Under the pieces are notes generated by a model that was not told where the DNA came from, did not search any database, and saw nothing but the letters and a program-made list of their open reading frames with translations. The position numbers and the translations under genes are program-made. A stretch of DNA of 34,508 nucleotides from Actinobacteria bacterium casp-actino2 (GTDB taxonomy: Bacteria > Actinomycetota > Acidimicrobiia > Acidimicrobiales > Ilumatobacteraceae): contig LFFB01000005.1 in assembly GCA_001510335.1 (NCBI GenBank), positions 1 through 34,508 of the forward strand, written 5' to 3'. Every line of letters begins with the position of its first letter. Positions within the stretch are counted from its first letter, which is position 1. Below, in pieces: positions 8,670-18,430 of the stretch.

Positions 8670-9093
8670 AAACTGCAAGGTCTCCACTCTTCGGAAAATA
8701 GGCGAAAAGAGATAATCTCGCTCAGTCACCTCGGTCTTCGTTGATGGCTGTTTCTGTTTTCATCTGAGACTTGTGTCGCGGAAGGTTGCCTAGTTTGGCC
8801 GTTCTTAAAGGTGGCCTGATCGTCTGATCAAATGCAGATTTTGGATTTATTGAGGATTCTCCTTCAGCCGAATTCTGCTTAGTCTTTTGGGTCCGAAGTT
8901 CTGTGGGCACCTTGTTCTTCACATTTTGAACTTAGTCGGTGTCACCTTTTTCACAAGGCGATATTCGGCAATGAGAAACAAGCGGGCTTAATTGGTTGGC
9001 TGGAAGCCGAGGCAGACCATAGAGTTGTCTTTGTCGATCGGGCCAGCGTCGTCCCGGGAGCCACAACCCATTTAGTTCGTGGAACCTAGAGAG
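8670..9093. other. 424-base gap upstream of gltB, no convincing gene
   Basis: I find no family-like ORF or recognisable RNA here. Visible elements: an 11-base palindrome GAGATAATCTC (8709-8719) containing TAATCT; TGATC-GTCT-GATCA (8817-8830); and on the minus strand TTGTGA, 16 bases, then TAAGTT (8934 down to 8929), exactly six bases before GTG at 8922. That GTG opens a 66-codon hydrophilic frame (8722-8922, minus) rich in rare codons such as AGA, AGG, ATA and CTA. I do not call it a gene, but it has the same promoter geometry as real leaderless genes nearby. The region presumably also holds the gltB promoter and perhaps a long leader or small RNA. Confidence 0.5.
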
Positions 9094-12000
9094 ATGACGA
9101 TGTACCCCCAGATCAATCCTTCTGGCCTGCCGACAGCGCATGGCTTATATGACCCTCGCTTTGAGCATGATGCCTGTGGTGTCTCGTTTGTCGCCGACAT
9201 CAAGGGTCGCGCCTCGCACGACATCGTCAAGCGCGGGCTCGGTGCACTGTGCAACATGGAACATCGTGGCGCCACTGGTGCCGAGGCTGACACTGGTGAC
9301 GGTGCTGGTGTGTTGTTGCAGATTCCCGATCGTTTCTTGCGCGGTGTCGTCAACTTTGAATTGCCAGTCGCTGGTTCGTACGTCGTTGGTATGGCTTTCT
9401 TGCCGTCAGATGTTTCTGTTGCCGCCAAAGCTCAGAGTGCAATTGAAGCCATCGCTCGCGAAGAAGGTCTCACTGTTTTGGGCTGGCGTGATGTTCCGAC
9501 TGACCCCACGACTCTTGGTGCGGGTGCACGAGCAGTCATGCCAACATTTCGCCAGTTGTTCTTGAGCGATCCTCAAGGTGCTTCAGGCATTGATCTTGAT
9601 CGCAGAGTGTTTGTGACTCGTAAGCGAGTCGAACATGATCTTCCGGCCGAACAAAAGACGTATTTCCCTTCTTTGAGTTGCCGCACGATTATTTACAAGG
9701 GCATGTTCACGACTCCGCAACTTGGAGCGTTCTATCCCGATCTTGCCGATGAGCGAGTCGAGAGTGCTTTGGCTTTGGTGCACAGCCGCTTCTCAACGAA
9801 TACTTTTCCATCGTGGCCGTTGGCTCACCCATATCGATTCATCGCTCATAACGGAGAAATCAACACGGTGCAAGGCAATCGCAACTGGATGCGTACGCGT
9901 GAGGCACTGTTGCAGTCCGATCTCATTCCAGGTCTTGAACGAGCATTCCCGATTTGCACCGTTGGCGGTAGTGACTCGGCAAGTTTTGACGAAGTACTTG
10001 AGCTCTTGCACTTTGGTGGACGTTCATTGCCGCATGCCGTACTCATGATGATTCCTGAAGCTTGGGAGAATCATGAAACGATGGACGCCAAGAAGCGGGC
10101 TTTCTATCGCTTCCATTCGTCATTGATGGAACCTTGGGATGGACCAGCCTGTGTGGCGTTCACTGACGGAACTGTGATTGGTGCAGTACTCGACCGTAAC
10201 GGACTACGCCCGAGTCGTTTTTGGGTGACCGACGATGACATGGTCGTGCTGGCCTCAGAAGTCGGTGTTCTCGATATAGATCAAAGCAAAGTGGTGCGAA
10301 AGGGACGTTTGCAGCCTGGCCGTATGTTTTTGATTGATACTGCACAAGGTTGCATTGTTGAAGACGAAGAGATCAAGCAATCATTGGCCGCTGCCGAACC
10401 GTATGAAGAATGGTTGTCGGACGGATTGATCGAACTCGCCGACCTTCCCGAACGCGAACACATGGTCTACAGCCACGACAGCGTGATGCGCCGTCAGCAG
10501 ATGTTTGGGTATACGCACGAAGAACTCAAGGTCATCCTTGCACCAACTTCGAAAACCGGAACTGAACCGATTGGTTCAATGGGAACCGACACACCAATTG
10601 CGGTGTTGTCCGATCGTCCGCGACTGTTGTTTGATTACTTCCAGCAGTTGTTTGCTCAAGTAACCAACCCGCCCCTTGACGCGATTCGTGAAGAAGTCGT
10701 GACGAGCGTTGGTTCAACCATTGGTCCCGAAAGCAACTTGCTGAATCCGGGTCCAGAGAGTTGTCGCCAATTGGTATTGCCTTTTCCGATCATTGACAAC
10801 GATGAACTCGCCAAGATCGTTCATGCCGATGACGACGGTTCGTTTCCAGAACTTCATGCGCATGTTGTCTCGGGCTTGTACCGCGTCGGCGGTGGTGGAG
10901 AGGCCCTGAAGGGCGCGCTTGATGACATCAGGGCAGGAGTTTCTGCAGCAATCGAATCTGGTGCTCGGGTCATTGTTTTATCTGATCGCAATAGCGATGA
11001 AGTATTGGCTCCGATTCCGTCGTTGTTGTTGACTGCGGCAGTTCACCACCATCTCATTCGTGAAAAAACTCGTACACAAGTTGGTCTGATTGTTGAGTCG
11101 GGCGATGCTCGCGAAGTGCATCACATGGCTCTCTTGGTTGGCTTCGGTGCTGGAGCGATCAACCCGTACCTCGCCTTTGAATCAATCGAAGACATGATTC
11201 GGGAAGATGTTCATGGTCTTGGTGGCGTTGATGCCGAATATGCACTGAAGAAGTACATCAAGGCCTCTGGCAAGGGCATCTTGAAAGTGATGTCGAAGAT
11301 GGGCGTGAGTACTGTCGCTTCGTACACCGGAGCACAGATCTTTGAAGCCATTGGTCTCGGCACCGAACTGATCGATGAGTATTTCACCGGAACCGTCAGT
11401 CGCCTCGGTGGAATCGGACTTGATGAGATCGCCTCAGAAGTTGCATCGCGTCATGCCGTTGCCTACCCGAAGAACCCTGAGCGTCGCGCGCATCGCAAAC
11501 TTGAACTCGGTGGTGAATACCAGTGGCGTCGTGAAGGCGAGTTTCACGTATTCAACCCCGAGACGGTATTTAAGTTGCAGCATGCAACTCGCGCCAAGCG
11601 TTACGACATTTTTCGACAGTACACCCAGTTGGTGAATGATCAGTCAAGGCACCTCGCTACTTTGCGTGGTCTTTTTGAATTCAACAGAAATGGTCGTACG
11701 CCTATTTCAATTGACGAAGTTGAATCGGTGTCAAACATTGTGAAGCGATTCTCAACGGGTGCAATGAGTTATGGATCAATTTCGGCCGAGGCTCATGAAA
11801 CTCTTGCAGTTGCGATGAACTCAATTGGCGGCAAGAGCAATACCGGCGAAGGTGGCGAAGATCCAGAGCGCCTCCATGACCCGACGCTTCGTTCGTCAAT
11901 CAAGCAAGTGGCATCTGGTCGATTTGGCGTGACGAGCGAATACCTCGTGAATGCTGATGATTTGCAGATCAAGATGGCTCAAGGCGCCAAGCCGGGCGAA

Positions 12001-13662
12001 GGCGGACAATTGCCTGGGTACAAGGTGTACCCATGGATAGCGAAGACTCGTTACTCGACGCCAGGCGTTGGACTCATTAGTCCGCCGCCTCACCACGACA
12101 TCTATTCGATTGAAGATCTCAAGCAACTCATTCACGACCTCAAGAACTCAAACCCGTTAGCGCGTGTACATGTGAAGTTAGTTGCGGAAGTTGGAGTTGG
12201 AACAGTTGCTGCTGGTGTGAGCAAGGCCAAAGCAGACGTCGTTCTGATTTCTGGCCACGATGGTGGGACTGGGGCATCACCGTTGACATCGCTGAAACAT
12301 GCAGGTGGCCCTTGGGAACTCGGTTTAGCCGAAGCACAGCAGACGTTGATGCTGAATGGTTTACGCGACCGCATTGTTGTGCAGGCAGATGGACAGATGA
12401 AGACCGGACGTGACGTCGTTGTGGCCGCACTTCTCGGAGCAGAAGAGTTTGGTTTCGCGACGGCTCCGCTTGTTGTGAGCGGTTGCGTCATGATGCGTGC
12501 ATGTCACCTTGACACTTGCCCAGTTGGTGTTGCCACCCAGAACCCAGTTCTGCGAGCACGCTTTAGTGGCAAGCCTGAGTTCGTCGTGAACTTTTTTGAA
12601 TTCATTGCCGAAGAGGTTCGCGAGATCATGGCTGAACTTGGATTCCGTACGATTGAAGAGATGGTGGGGCGTAGCGAATTGCTGAACACCAAAGATGCCA
12701 TCGATCACTGGAAAGCCAAGGGCCTTGATATTTCGCCGATTCTTGCGGTGGCTCAAAACCCCTACGAGCAGACGATGTACAACTCGGTCGCCCAAGATCA
12801 TGGGTTGAGTGGAGCGCTTGACAACGAACTCATGGCTCGTGCTGCCAAGAGCATAGAAACTGGCGAGAAGATTCGTTTCTCATCCCCGATTCAGAACATC
12901 AACCGTACGGTCGGAACGATGCTGGGCAATGCAGTAACTCGTCGTTGGGCTGGCGCTGGTCTGCCCGATGACACCATCAGCATCGACTTCAGCGGATCCG
13001 CTGGCCAGAGTTTTGGCGCCTTCGTACCAAAGGGAATCACCTTGCGTCTTGCTGGAGACGCCAACGACTATGTCGGTAAAGGTTTGTCGGGTGGTCGCAT
13101 TGTGGTACGGCCCGATAGCTCGACTTCATTTGTCGCCGAAGACAATGTCATTGCTGGCAACGTTATTGGTTATGGCGCAACCAGCGGCGAAATCTACTTG
13201 CGTGGGATGGTCGGTGAACGTTTCTGTGTGCGTAACTCGGGAGCAACAGCAGTCGTCGAAGGTGTCGGCGACCACGGTTGCGAATACATGACCGGTGGTC
13301 GAGTCGTAGTGCTTGGACCGACTGGTCGCAACTTTGCGGCTGGTATGTCTGGTGGTATCGCTTATGTCTACGACCCGCAATCGGTATTTGGGGCCAAGGT
13401 CAACTACGAGTTGGTCGAGCTTGAATCACTGTCAAGTGCAGATCTTGAAGAGTTGAAGGCAATCCTGACGGTGCATCTCACCGAAACCGATAGTGCCGTT
13501 GCCGCGAAGGTTTTAGGTAGTTGGGCAACCGAGTCAGCCAACTTCCGCAAAGTCATGCCTCGTGACTACAAGCGGGTTCTTGAAGTCATGGCTGACGCCA
13601 AATCAAATGGACTCAACGAAGAAGAAACATTGAATCGCGTGATGGAGGTGGCTCGTGGGTGA
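9094..13662 (+). CDS. gltB: Glutamate synthase (NADPH) large subunit
   Basis: Makes glutamate from glutamine and 2-oxoglutarate with the small subunit GltD; it acts in the cytosol in ammonia assimilation. About 1522 residues, normal for GltB. Order of domains: class-II glutamine amidotransferase whose nucleophile is the Cys of FEHDACGV (residue 28 from ATG 9094; the preceding residues are a propeptide that is normally cleaved), central domain, FMN-binding synthase domain ([19 protein letters not shown]), the 3Fe-4S cysteines in the order C-x5-C-x4-C (about 1131, 1137, 1142) and the C-terminal GXGXG beta-helix ([31 protein letters not shown]). Possible starts are GTG 9079, ATG 9094 and ATG 9100; AGAGAG at 9088-9093 could be a weak ribosome site for 9100. 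The last 8 bases overlap gltD. Confidence 0.97.
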   Translation: MTMYPQINPSGLPTAHGLYDPRFEHDACGVSFVADIKGRASHDIVKRGLGALCNMEHRGATGAEADTGDGAGVLLQIPDRFLRGVVNFELPVAGSYVVGMAFLPSDVSVAAKAQSAIEAIAREEGLTVLGWRDVPTDPTTLGAGARAVMPTFRQLFLSDPQGASGIDLDRRVFVTRKRVEHDLPAEQKTYFPSLSCRTIIYKGMFTTPQLGAFYPDLADERVESALALVHSRFSTNTFPSWPLAHPYRFIAHNGEINTVQGNRNWMRTREALLQSDLIPGLERAFPICTVGGSDSASFDEVLELLHFGGRSLPHAVLMMIPEAWENHETMDAKKRAFYRFHSSLMEPWDGPACVAFTDGTVIGAVLDRNGLRPSRFWVTDDDMVVLASEVGVLDIDQSKVVRKGRLQPGRMFLIDTAQGCIVEDEEIKQSLAAAEPYEEWLSDGLIELADLPEREHMVYSHDSVMRRQQMFGYTHEELKVILAPTSKTGTEPIGSMGTDTPIAVLSDRPRLLFDYFQQLFAQVTNPPLDAIREEVVTSVGSTIGPESNLLNPGPESCRQLVLPFPIIDNDELAKIVHADDDGSFPELHAHVVSGLYRVGGGGEALKGALDDIRAGVSAAIESGARVIVLSDRNSDEVLAPIPSLLLTAAVHHHLIREKTRTQVGLIVESGDAREVHHMALLVGFGAGAINPYLAFESIEDMIREDVHGLGGVDAEYALKKYIKASGKGILKVMSKMGVSTVASYTGAQIFEAIGLGTELIDEYFTGTVSRLGGIGLDEIASEVASRHAVAYPKNPERRAHRKLELGGEYQWRREGEFHVFNPETVFKLQHATRAKRYDIFRQYTQLVNDQSRHLATLRGLFEFNRNGRTPISIDEVESVSNIVKRFSTGAMSYGSISAEAHETLAVAMNSIGGKSNTGEGGEDPERLHDPTLRSSIKQVASGRFGVTSEYLVNADDLQIKMAQGAKPGEGGQLPGYKVYPWIAKTRYSTPGVGLISPPPHHDIYSIEDLKQLIHDLKNSNPLARVHVKLVAEVGVGTVAAGVSKAKADVVLISGHDGGTGASPLTSLKHAGGPWELGLAEAQQTLMLNGLRDRIVVQADGQMKTGRDVVVAALLGAEEFGFATAPLVVSGCVMMRACHLDTCPVGVATQNPVLRARFSGKPEFVVNFFEFIAEEVREIMAELGFRTIEEMVGRSELLNTKDAIDHWKAKGLDISPILAVAQNPYEQTMYNSVAQDHGLSGALDNELMARAAKSIETGEKIRFSSPIQNINRTVGTMLGNAVTRRWAGAGLPDDTISIDFSGSAGQSFGAFVPKGITLRLAGDANDYVGKGLSGGRIVVRPDSSTSFVAEDNVIAGNVIGYGATSGEIYLRGMVGERFCVRNSGATAVVEGVGDHGCEYMTGGRVVVLGPTGRNFAAGMSGGIAYVYDPQSVFGAKVNYELVELESLSSADLEELKAILTVHLTETDSAVAAKVLGSWATESANFRKVMPRDYKRVLEVMADAKSNGLNEEETLNRVMEVARG
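13644..13650 (+). promoter_or_regulatory. Strong Shine-Dalgarno for gltD inside gltB
   Basis: GGAGGTG lies four bases before the GTG start at 13655, inside the last codons of gltB. It is one of the few clear Shine-Dalgarno sites in the window. It fits an internal operon gene that cannot use leaderless initiation. Confidence 0.8.
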
Positions 13663-15106
13663 GACAACCGGATTTTTGAAATGGGAGCGCCAAAGCCCGA
13701 GCCATCGGCCCGTGTCGGTGCGCTTGCGTGACTGGAAAGAGGTGTACGAACCTTTTGATGCTGACGAACTCAATCGTCAAGCAGGTCGTTGTATGGATTG
13801 TGGTATTCCGTTCTGTAATAACGGTTGCCCGCTTGGCAACTTGATTCCCGACTGGAACGATCTTGTCTATCGCAATCACTGGAAAGACGCGATTGAACGT
13901 TTGCACGCCACGAACAACTTTCCAGAATTCACGGGTCGGCTGTGCCCAGCCCCGTGCGAATCGGCTTGTGTTTTGGGGATCAACTCAAACCCCGTCGCAA
14001 TTAAGCAAGTGGAAGTTGAAATTATTGATCGCGCTTGGGACGAGGGTTGGGTTATTCCGCAAATGCCCAGTGTGAAAACTGGAAAGCGGGTTGCAGTTAT
14101 TGGATCGGGTCCCGCAGGGCTGGCAGTTGCACAACAACTCACCCGCGCTGGACATGAAGTAGTTGTACTTGAGCGCGCTGATCGAATTGGTGGATTGCTG
14201 CGTTATGGCATTCCCGAATTCAAAATGGAAAAGCGTCATGTTGATCGTCGTGTCGCGCAAATGGAAGCAGAAGGAACTGAGTTCAGAACCAATGCAATCG
14301 TCGGTCAAAACATTGACATTGATGTACTGATGGCAACGTACGACTCGGTGGTCTTGGCGTGCGGCGCAACTGCATGGCGCGATCTTTCGGTGCCTGGGCG
14401 CGAATTGACTGGCATTTATCAAGCCATGGAGTACTTGCCATTGGCGAACAAAGTGCAGCACGGTGACATTGAAACTTCACCCATCAATGTTGCAGGCAAA
14501 CACGTCATCATCATCGGTGGTGGCGATACTGGCGCCGACTGTCTGGGAACTTCGCATCGTCAAGGTGCTGCGTCGGTGACTCAACTTGAAATCATGCCGC
14601 AACCACCCGAGAAGCGCGGCGGAGCGAATCCTTGGCCACAATTCGCCATGGTGTACAAAGTGACGTCGGCTCACGAAGAGGGCGGAGAGCGCTTGTTCAG
14701 CGTAAATACCGAACGCTTTATTGATGATGGTTCGGGCAACGTGCGCGCCTTGTTGATTCACGAAGTTGAAATGAAAGACGGCAAGTTCGTCAAGGTCGAA
14801 GGCAGCGATCGTGAATTGCCCGCTGACTACGTCTTCTTGGCCATGGGGTTCGTTGGCCCCGAAAAGGGTTCATGGCTCGACAAGTTGGGTGTTGAACTCG
14901 ATGAGCGGGGCAATGTTCAGCGCAACGATGTGTACATGTCGAATGTGTCAGGCGTATTTGTGGCTGGCGACATGGGACGTGGACAAAGCCTCATCGTGTG
15001 GGCAATCGCCGAAGGTCGAGCCTGTGCAGCGGGTGTGGACGCTTATTTGATGGGCGAAACCACCTTGCCGGCACCAGTCTTGCCGTCAGCTCGACCACTC
15101 GTTTAA
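13655..15106 (+). CDS. gltD: Glutamate synthase (NADPH) small subunit
   Basis: The 483-residue beta subunit passes electrons from NADPH through FAD and iron-sulfur clusters to GltB. N-terminal cluster cysteines C46, C49, C54 and C58 ([14 protein letters not shown]) are followed by a second group in [12 protein letters not shown] (about 95-103). The FAD-binding Rossmann motif is [17 protein letters not shown] and the NADPH motif is [13 protein letters not shown]. Near the end, [22 protein letters not shown] is the standard C-terminal FAD signature. Length and all motifs are intact. The GTG start overlaps the gltB stop and is preceded by GGAGGTG. The stop codon TAA shares its last base with the ATG of the LysM lipoprotein gene, so the three genes probably form one transcript. 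Confidence 0.97.
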   Translation: MGETTGFLKWERQSPSHRPVSVRLRDWKEVYEPFDADELNRQAGRCMDCGIPFCNNGCPLGNLIPDWNDLVYRNHWKDAIERLHATNNFPEFTGRLCPAPCESACVLGINSNPVAIKQVEVEIIDRAWDEGWVIPQMPSVKTGKRVAVIGSGPAGLAVAQQLTRAGHEVVVLERADRIGGLLRYGIPEFKMEKRHVDRRVAQMEAEGTEFRTNAIVGQNIDIDVLMATYDSVVLACGATAWRDLSVPGRELTGIYQAMEYLPLANKVQHGDIETSPINVAGKHVIIIGGGDTGADCLGTSHRQGAASVTQLEIMPQPPEKRGGANPWPQFAMVYKVTSAHEEGGERLFSVNTERFIDDGSGNVRALLIHEVEMKDGKFVKVEGSDRELPADYVFLAMGFVGPEKGSWLDKLGVELDERGNVQRNDVYMSNVSGVFVAGDMGRGQSLIVWAIAEGRACAAGVDAYLMGETTLPAPVLPSARPLV

Positions 15107-15732
15107 TGCAACCTGCCATGTTCGGGGTATCGAGGCGATCTAGATTGAAGGGCGTGTTACGTCTTCGAATGATCTTTTTGTCTGGTGGCTTTGGAGCAAT
15201 GGCTCTGTTGAGTTCTTGCGGTAGTGACCCTGGGTCATCGGTGACGACATTGCGTCCACTCACATCGACGAACTACGCAACAACGCCACCGTCAGTTGTC
15301 ACCACAGTTGACCCCGCGAACACACTTCCGCCAGCAATCAGCTACACGATTGTGGCTGGAGATTCGGTGTACGGAATTGCGGGCAAATTTGGAATTGCTC
15401 CTGATGAGTTGGCAAGTTACAACAACTGGCCCGAAGGTGTGATGCACCCGCTGACTATTGGTAAGAATATTTTGATTCCACCATCGGCCACTCAGACCAC
15501 AACTTTGCCGGGTTTGCCGATTCCCACCGAGACGACGTCGCCTGGACCTGATCCTGGTCAAGGTAAGTACACCGTTGTTGAAGGGGACTGTTGCTTGTCG
15601 CGTATCGCTGACAAGTGGGGTGTTGAAGTATCGGCTTTGATTGCTTCTAACGGCTGGGTCGATGCATCAGTAGTGATTTTGCCGGGTGATGAAATCAACA
15701 TCCCCGCACAAACCAAAACACCCAAGCCCTGA
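15106..15732 (+). CDS. LysM-domain lipoprotein (two LysM repeats)
   Basis: A 208-residue predicted lipoprotein. The start at ATG 15106 forms a TAATG overlap with the gltD stop. A basic N-terminus (SRRSRLKGVLRLRM) is followed by a hydrophobic stretch and the lipobox LLSSC, so Cys is likely lipidated and the protein anchored outside the membrane. A Thr/Ser/Pro-rich linker follows. LysM 1 is YTIVAGDSVYGIAGKFGI to KNILIPP and LysM 2 is YTVVEGDCCLSRIADKWGV to DEINIPA; LysM modules bind peptidoglycan or chitin-like glycans. There is no catalytic domain after them, so it may tether or sense cell wall. Its coupling to glutamate synthase is unexpected. An alternative start is ATG 15118. Confidence 0.88.
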   Translation: MQPAMFGVSRRSRLKGVLRLRMIFLSGGFGAMALLSSCGSDPGSSVTTLRPLTSTNYATTPPSVVTTVDPANTLPPAISYTIVAGDSVYGIAGKFGIAPDELASYNNWPEGVMHPLTIGKNILIPPSATQTTTLPGLPIPTETTSPGPDPGQGKYTVVEGDCCLSRIADKWGVEVSALIASNGWVDASVVILPGDEINIPAQTKTPKP

Positions 15733-15735
15733 TCC

Positions 15736-15794
15736 TTGTGATTCTGGTGTGTTTTAGTTTGGTATTACCAAGTCAAACGACACCAGAATCACAA
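15736..15794. terminator. Long perfect inverted repeat, probable bidirectional terminator
   Basis: Arms TTGTGATTCTGGTGT (15736-15750) and its exact reverse complement (15780-15794) form a 15-bp perfect stem. The 29-base loop contains a nested perfect hairpin TTGGT-ATT-ACCAA (15759-15771). The repeat starts three bases after the LysM gene stop and ends 13 bases before the stop of the convergent acyltransferase gene, which suits termination on both strands. There is no long T-tract on either side, so the mechanism is uncertain. Confidence 0.75.
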
Positions 15795-15807
15795 TGAAAA
15801 TGCGGTT

Positions 15808-16830
15808 CTAGTTGCCGATGTCGGGCCAGCGGCGCTTTTGACGGCGACGTAGTCCAGCGGTTCCCATTTCACGGCGTTCTGATAACGCCCACTGACGACG
15901 CCAACCTGTGTACTCAGGGCCCGTCAATTTCGTGCTCTCGTTGCGGGCCGAACGTTGACGTGCCGTCCAAAAATCAGTGAGTGATTCATCGCCGAGTTCG
16001 GCGACTTCCGCTTCAATGCGGGCTGAGAACCGGCGGGTGTTCTCGTCTTCAAGGGCCCGCATTGGAGCACCGAAAACAACTTTTGTTGTCCCGATCTTCG
16101 GACGCTTCATCCCCTTGCCAAAGAGTGCGCCGGTTCCGTCAATAAAGACGGGGACAACGGCTGCGCCAGTGCGCGCAGACAAATACGCAGCACCGCCTTT
16201 GAAATCTTGACCCCAACCGTCGGGCGAGCGGCCGCCTTCGGGATAGATCATCAAACTCCAGCCATCTTCAATGAGTTCTTTGATCATGTCTGAAGATTTA
16301 CGACCCGTAACTTCGCGATCAATTGGGATTGCGTTAAGCGTCAAGGCCGCCACGGTTGCTTTCCAACGTTTGTCGAAGAAATAGTCAGCAGCTGCTGCGA
16401 CAACCAGTTTCGAACGCCAAGGTTCAGGTACAGCGACTGCCATGACTGCGGTATCAAGATGCGAATGGTGATTCGGCGTAAAGATCAGCGGTGGGGGATC
16501 TTTAAGTTGCGCGAGATCGTGCAAACGGTCAACGCCGTACACCTTGGGACTAGCTAATCCTCGAACAGCAAGGCGAATGGGTCCATTGACGAGGCCCTGA
16601 CGTACAAACTTGGCCGATGAGCGACGCGCCCAATCAGTGTCGTAGTCGGCGCCAAGCGTTGGCTCGTCTTCTGGTACTTCAACTCCGAGTGGAATCGTCG
16701 GAGGCAAATACGGAAACCCTTTGCGGTAGGTGCGCTTGGCGATGGGGTGGGTAATGCGTTCAACTAACTCGCCAATGCGCGCGGCTTTGGCAAGGTTGCT
16801 TGGTTTCCAGGGTGCGTCGTCGCGAGCCAT
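15808..16830 (-). CDS. PlsC-like lysophospholipid (1-acylglycerol-3-phosphate) acyltransferase
   Basis: A 340-residue acyltransferase of the PlsC/LPLAT family, which esterifies a fatty acyl group to a lysophospholipid or related acceptor at the membrane. The catalytic H-x4-D motif is NHHSHLD (H121, D126) and the substrate motif is PEGGRS (197-202). In between, PIDRE matches the third conserved block. Relative to a minimal PlsC of about 240 residues there is an N-terminal extension of about 90 residues with little hydrophobicity and a basic C-terminal tail. It is the last gene of the minus-strand operon, 13 bases downstream of the LarA-like gene. In mycobacteria a HAD phosphatase and a PlsC domain are fused in one protein (Rv2483c type); here the HAD domain is at the other end of the operon. 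The acceptor is unknown. Confidence 0.88.
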   Translation of the reverse strand: MARDDAPWKPSNLAKAARIGELVERITHPIAKRTYRKGFPYLPPTIPLGVEVPEDEPTLGADYDTDWARRSSAKFVRQGLVNGPIRLAVRGLASPKVYGVDRLHDLAQLKDPPPLIFTPNHHSHLDTAVMAVAVPEPWRSKLVVAAAADYFFDKRWKATVAALTLNAIPIDREVTGRKSSDMIKELIEDGWSLMIYPEGGRSPDGWGQDFKGGAAYLSARTGAAVVPVFIDGTGALFGKGMKRPKIGTTKVVFGAPMRALEDENTRRFSARIEAEVAELGDESLTDFWTARQRSARNESTKLTGPEYTGWRRQWALSERREMGTAGLRRRQKRRWPDIGN

Positions 16831-16843
16831 TACAAATTCCGAA

Positions 16844-18430
16844 TCACGAAACGTCGGCCACCATCAAAGGCGGCGCATGAAGGTGGGTAATGGTTGGTGC
16901 ACGACCAACGACGTCGCTGGCAATTTCTAAGGCGTCGTCCATTGTCGAAGCAGGAACAAAACCGAGGCGGCGAACAGTCTTGGGGTCGCCACCAACAATG
17001 ATGATGCGACTGCAATGCTTCAATGCATGGCTGCCCCAATACCACATGTAGAAGGGGTGGACTCCGTGGTAGGCGTAGGTGGTGCGGTACAAGTGCTTGT
17101 ACCACTCGTCTTCGGCGTACTGCTTTTCCCACTTCTGTGACATCACATGCGGATCAGTTGTATCGGCAAGGACTTGTTCGAAGAAATCGATGTACGAAGG
17201 ATGATGAACTGGGTGGAAATCGGGTTGGGTCGGGTGCGTCATGATGATGACTCCGCCCTCACGCACTAGCGGCATTCCCTTGTACATGTTGAAGTAGTAA
17301 CCAAGACCCATGCACATCACCAAGATGGGGTTCAGAATTGAGTGCACGTTGTACGGGCTGATGTAGGGGATACCCAATGTCAAAATGTCGGTTTGACCCT
17401 TCACTTCAACGAGTTGCTGTTTGTACACATGCTCGGTGGTGATGCGGTGCACGGCTTCAACATCGCCGGCCTGCACGCTGGTCATCTGGTGCGGGGCCTC
17501 AATTGAATGAAAGACCTTGCGAGCCAAACGGGTTGGTGTGCGATTCAAGGCTTTCGTCGAAGCCAAGAAGGTCATGCGATCTGAGGGCTTCCATTCCCAT
17601 TCGCGCTTAGCCAAAAAACCAAACGGTGATGGGAAAGTGTCGGTATTGAGAGTTGTCTCAATCTGGAAGACCTTCACGCCGCTGTCAAGAAGCACCTTGC
17701 CCATGCGCCAGTTGCTCTTATGCAATTCACTGCGATGCTGATCCATGAAACTGCGGGAATGAATCATGGTCTCGGGATTGTGGTGGTGGCGTAGCGACTT
17801 GTACGACGACAAACCGGTTGCCGTGCTCTTCCAACCACCGTCCATGGCGACCAGGTTGATGTTGACGTACACAAGCAAATCGCTTTCGGCGGCTCGCTTG
17901 TTAATTTCAACATCTTCACCGTGAGGAGTCGTGCCAAGATACGACAAGTTCTCGGGATCTTCAGCGTCGTGTTGGTACAGCGTTCCGCGAGGTGCGAAGG
18001 CGTCATACACACGGTCGCCAACAGCGTGGCGCAGTTCGTCTTCAGTCATACGGCGATGTAAGGCCAGTGCCGAGATGATGTGAACATCGTCGACGCCAGC
18101 ACCGGCTGCCATATCAAGAACTGCCTCAATGACCCGTTGACGAATGTCGGGGCGCTGCATTTTCGGAAGCGGCAAACTGACATCGTCAAAAGCGATAGTG
18201 AGCTTCATTCCCGGGAACAATTGCTCGGGCAACGGATCTTGCTCGATGGGGTTGAGCAATGCATGACGAATCGCACCATCAACATCTTCAATTGCGGGCA
18301 ATGGTTCTGGCGCATAGACCACTCGACTGCGACCAGCGGGCAACTTTTCTAATGAGAAGTTTTCTCCACGCCAAAAAAGAATGGGGGGAGTCGACTTGTC
18401 GACTTCAAGGACAAATCCGGGACGGGGCAT
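16844..18430 (-). CDS. LarA-like protein (nickel-pincer lactate racemase family, DUF2088)
   Basis: A 528-residue protein of the LarA superfamily, whose members racemise or epimerise 2-hydroxyacids with a nickel-pincer nucleotide cofactor. It is about 100 residues longer than the well-studied LarA. Recognisable blocks are FDDVSLPLPKM (80-91), SALALHRRMTEDEL with H125, LGTTPHGEDVEINKRAAESDLLVYV (165-189), GGWKS with K201 (the lysine that carries the cofactor in LarA) and LRHHH (213-217). In LarA a His lies about ten residues before that Lys; here the aligned stretch VNINLVAMDGGWK has none. Substrate and even catalysis are therefore uncertain. The ATG shares a base with the upstream dehydrogenase stop (TAATG), so the genes are coupled. 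No larB, larC or larE cofactor genes are in this window. Confidence 0.82.
   Translation of the reverse strand: MPRPGFVLEVDKSTPPILFWRGENFSLEKLPAGRSRVVYAPEPLPAIEDVDGAIRHALLNPIEQDPLPEQLFPGMKLTIAFDDVSLPLPKMQRPDIRQRVIEAVLDMAAGAGVDDVHIISALALHRRMTEDELRHAVGDRVYDAFAPRGTLYQHDAEDPENLSYLGTTPHGEDVEINKRAAESDLLVYVNINLVAMDGGWKSTATGLSSYKSLRHHHNPETMIHSRSFMDQHRSELHKSNWRMGKVLLDSGVKVFQIETTLNTDTFPSPFGFLAKREWEWKPSDRMTFLASTKALNRTPTRLARKVFHSIEAPHQMTSVQAGDVEAVHRITTEHVYKQQLVEVKGQTDILTLGIPYISPYNVHSILNPILVMCMGLGYYFNMYKGMPLVREGGVIIMTHPTQPDFHPVHHPSYIDFFEQVLADTTDPHVMSQKWEKQYAEDEWYKHLYRTTYAYHGVHPFYMWYWGSHALKHCSRIIIVGGDPKTVRRLGFVPASTMDDALEIASDVVGRAPTITHLHAPPLMVADVS

Noticed and set aside
8722-8922. 66-codon minus-strand ORF as a confirmed gene
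   Set aside because: The upstream hexamer spacing is suggestive, but codon use is atypical and no domain is visible; kept only as a finding.
12361-14461. Long minus-strand ORFs (12361-12801, 13985-14461) inside gltB and gltD
   Set aside because: The sense genes carry complete active-site motifs across the same bases; the antisense translations show no recognisable domain.
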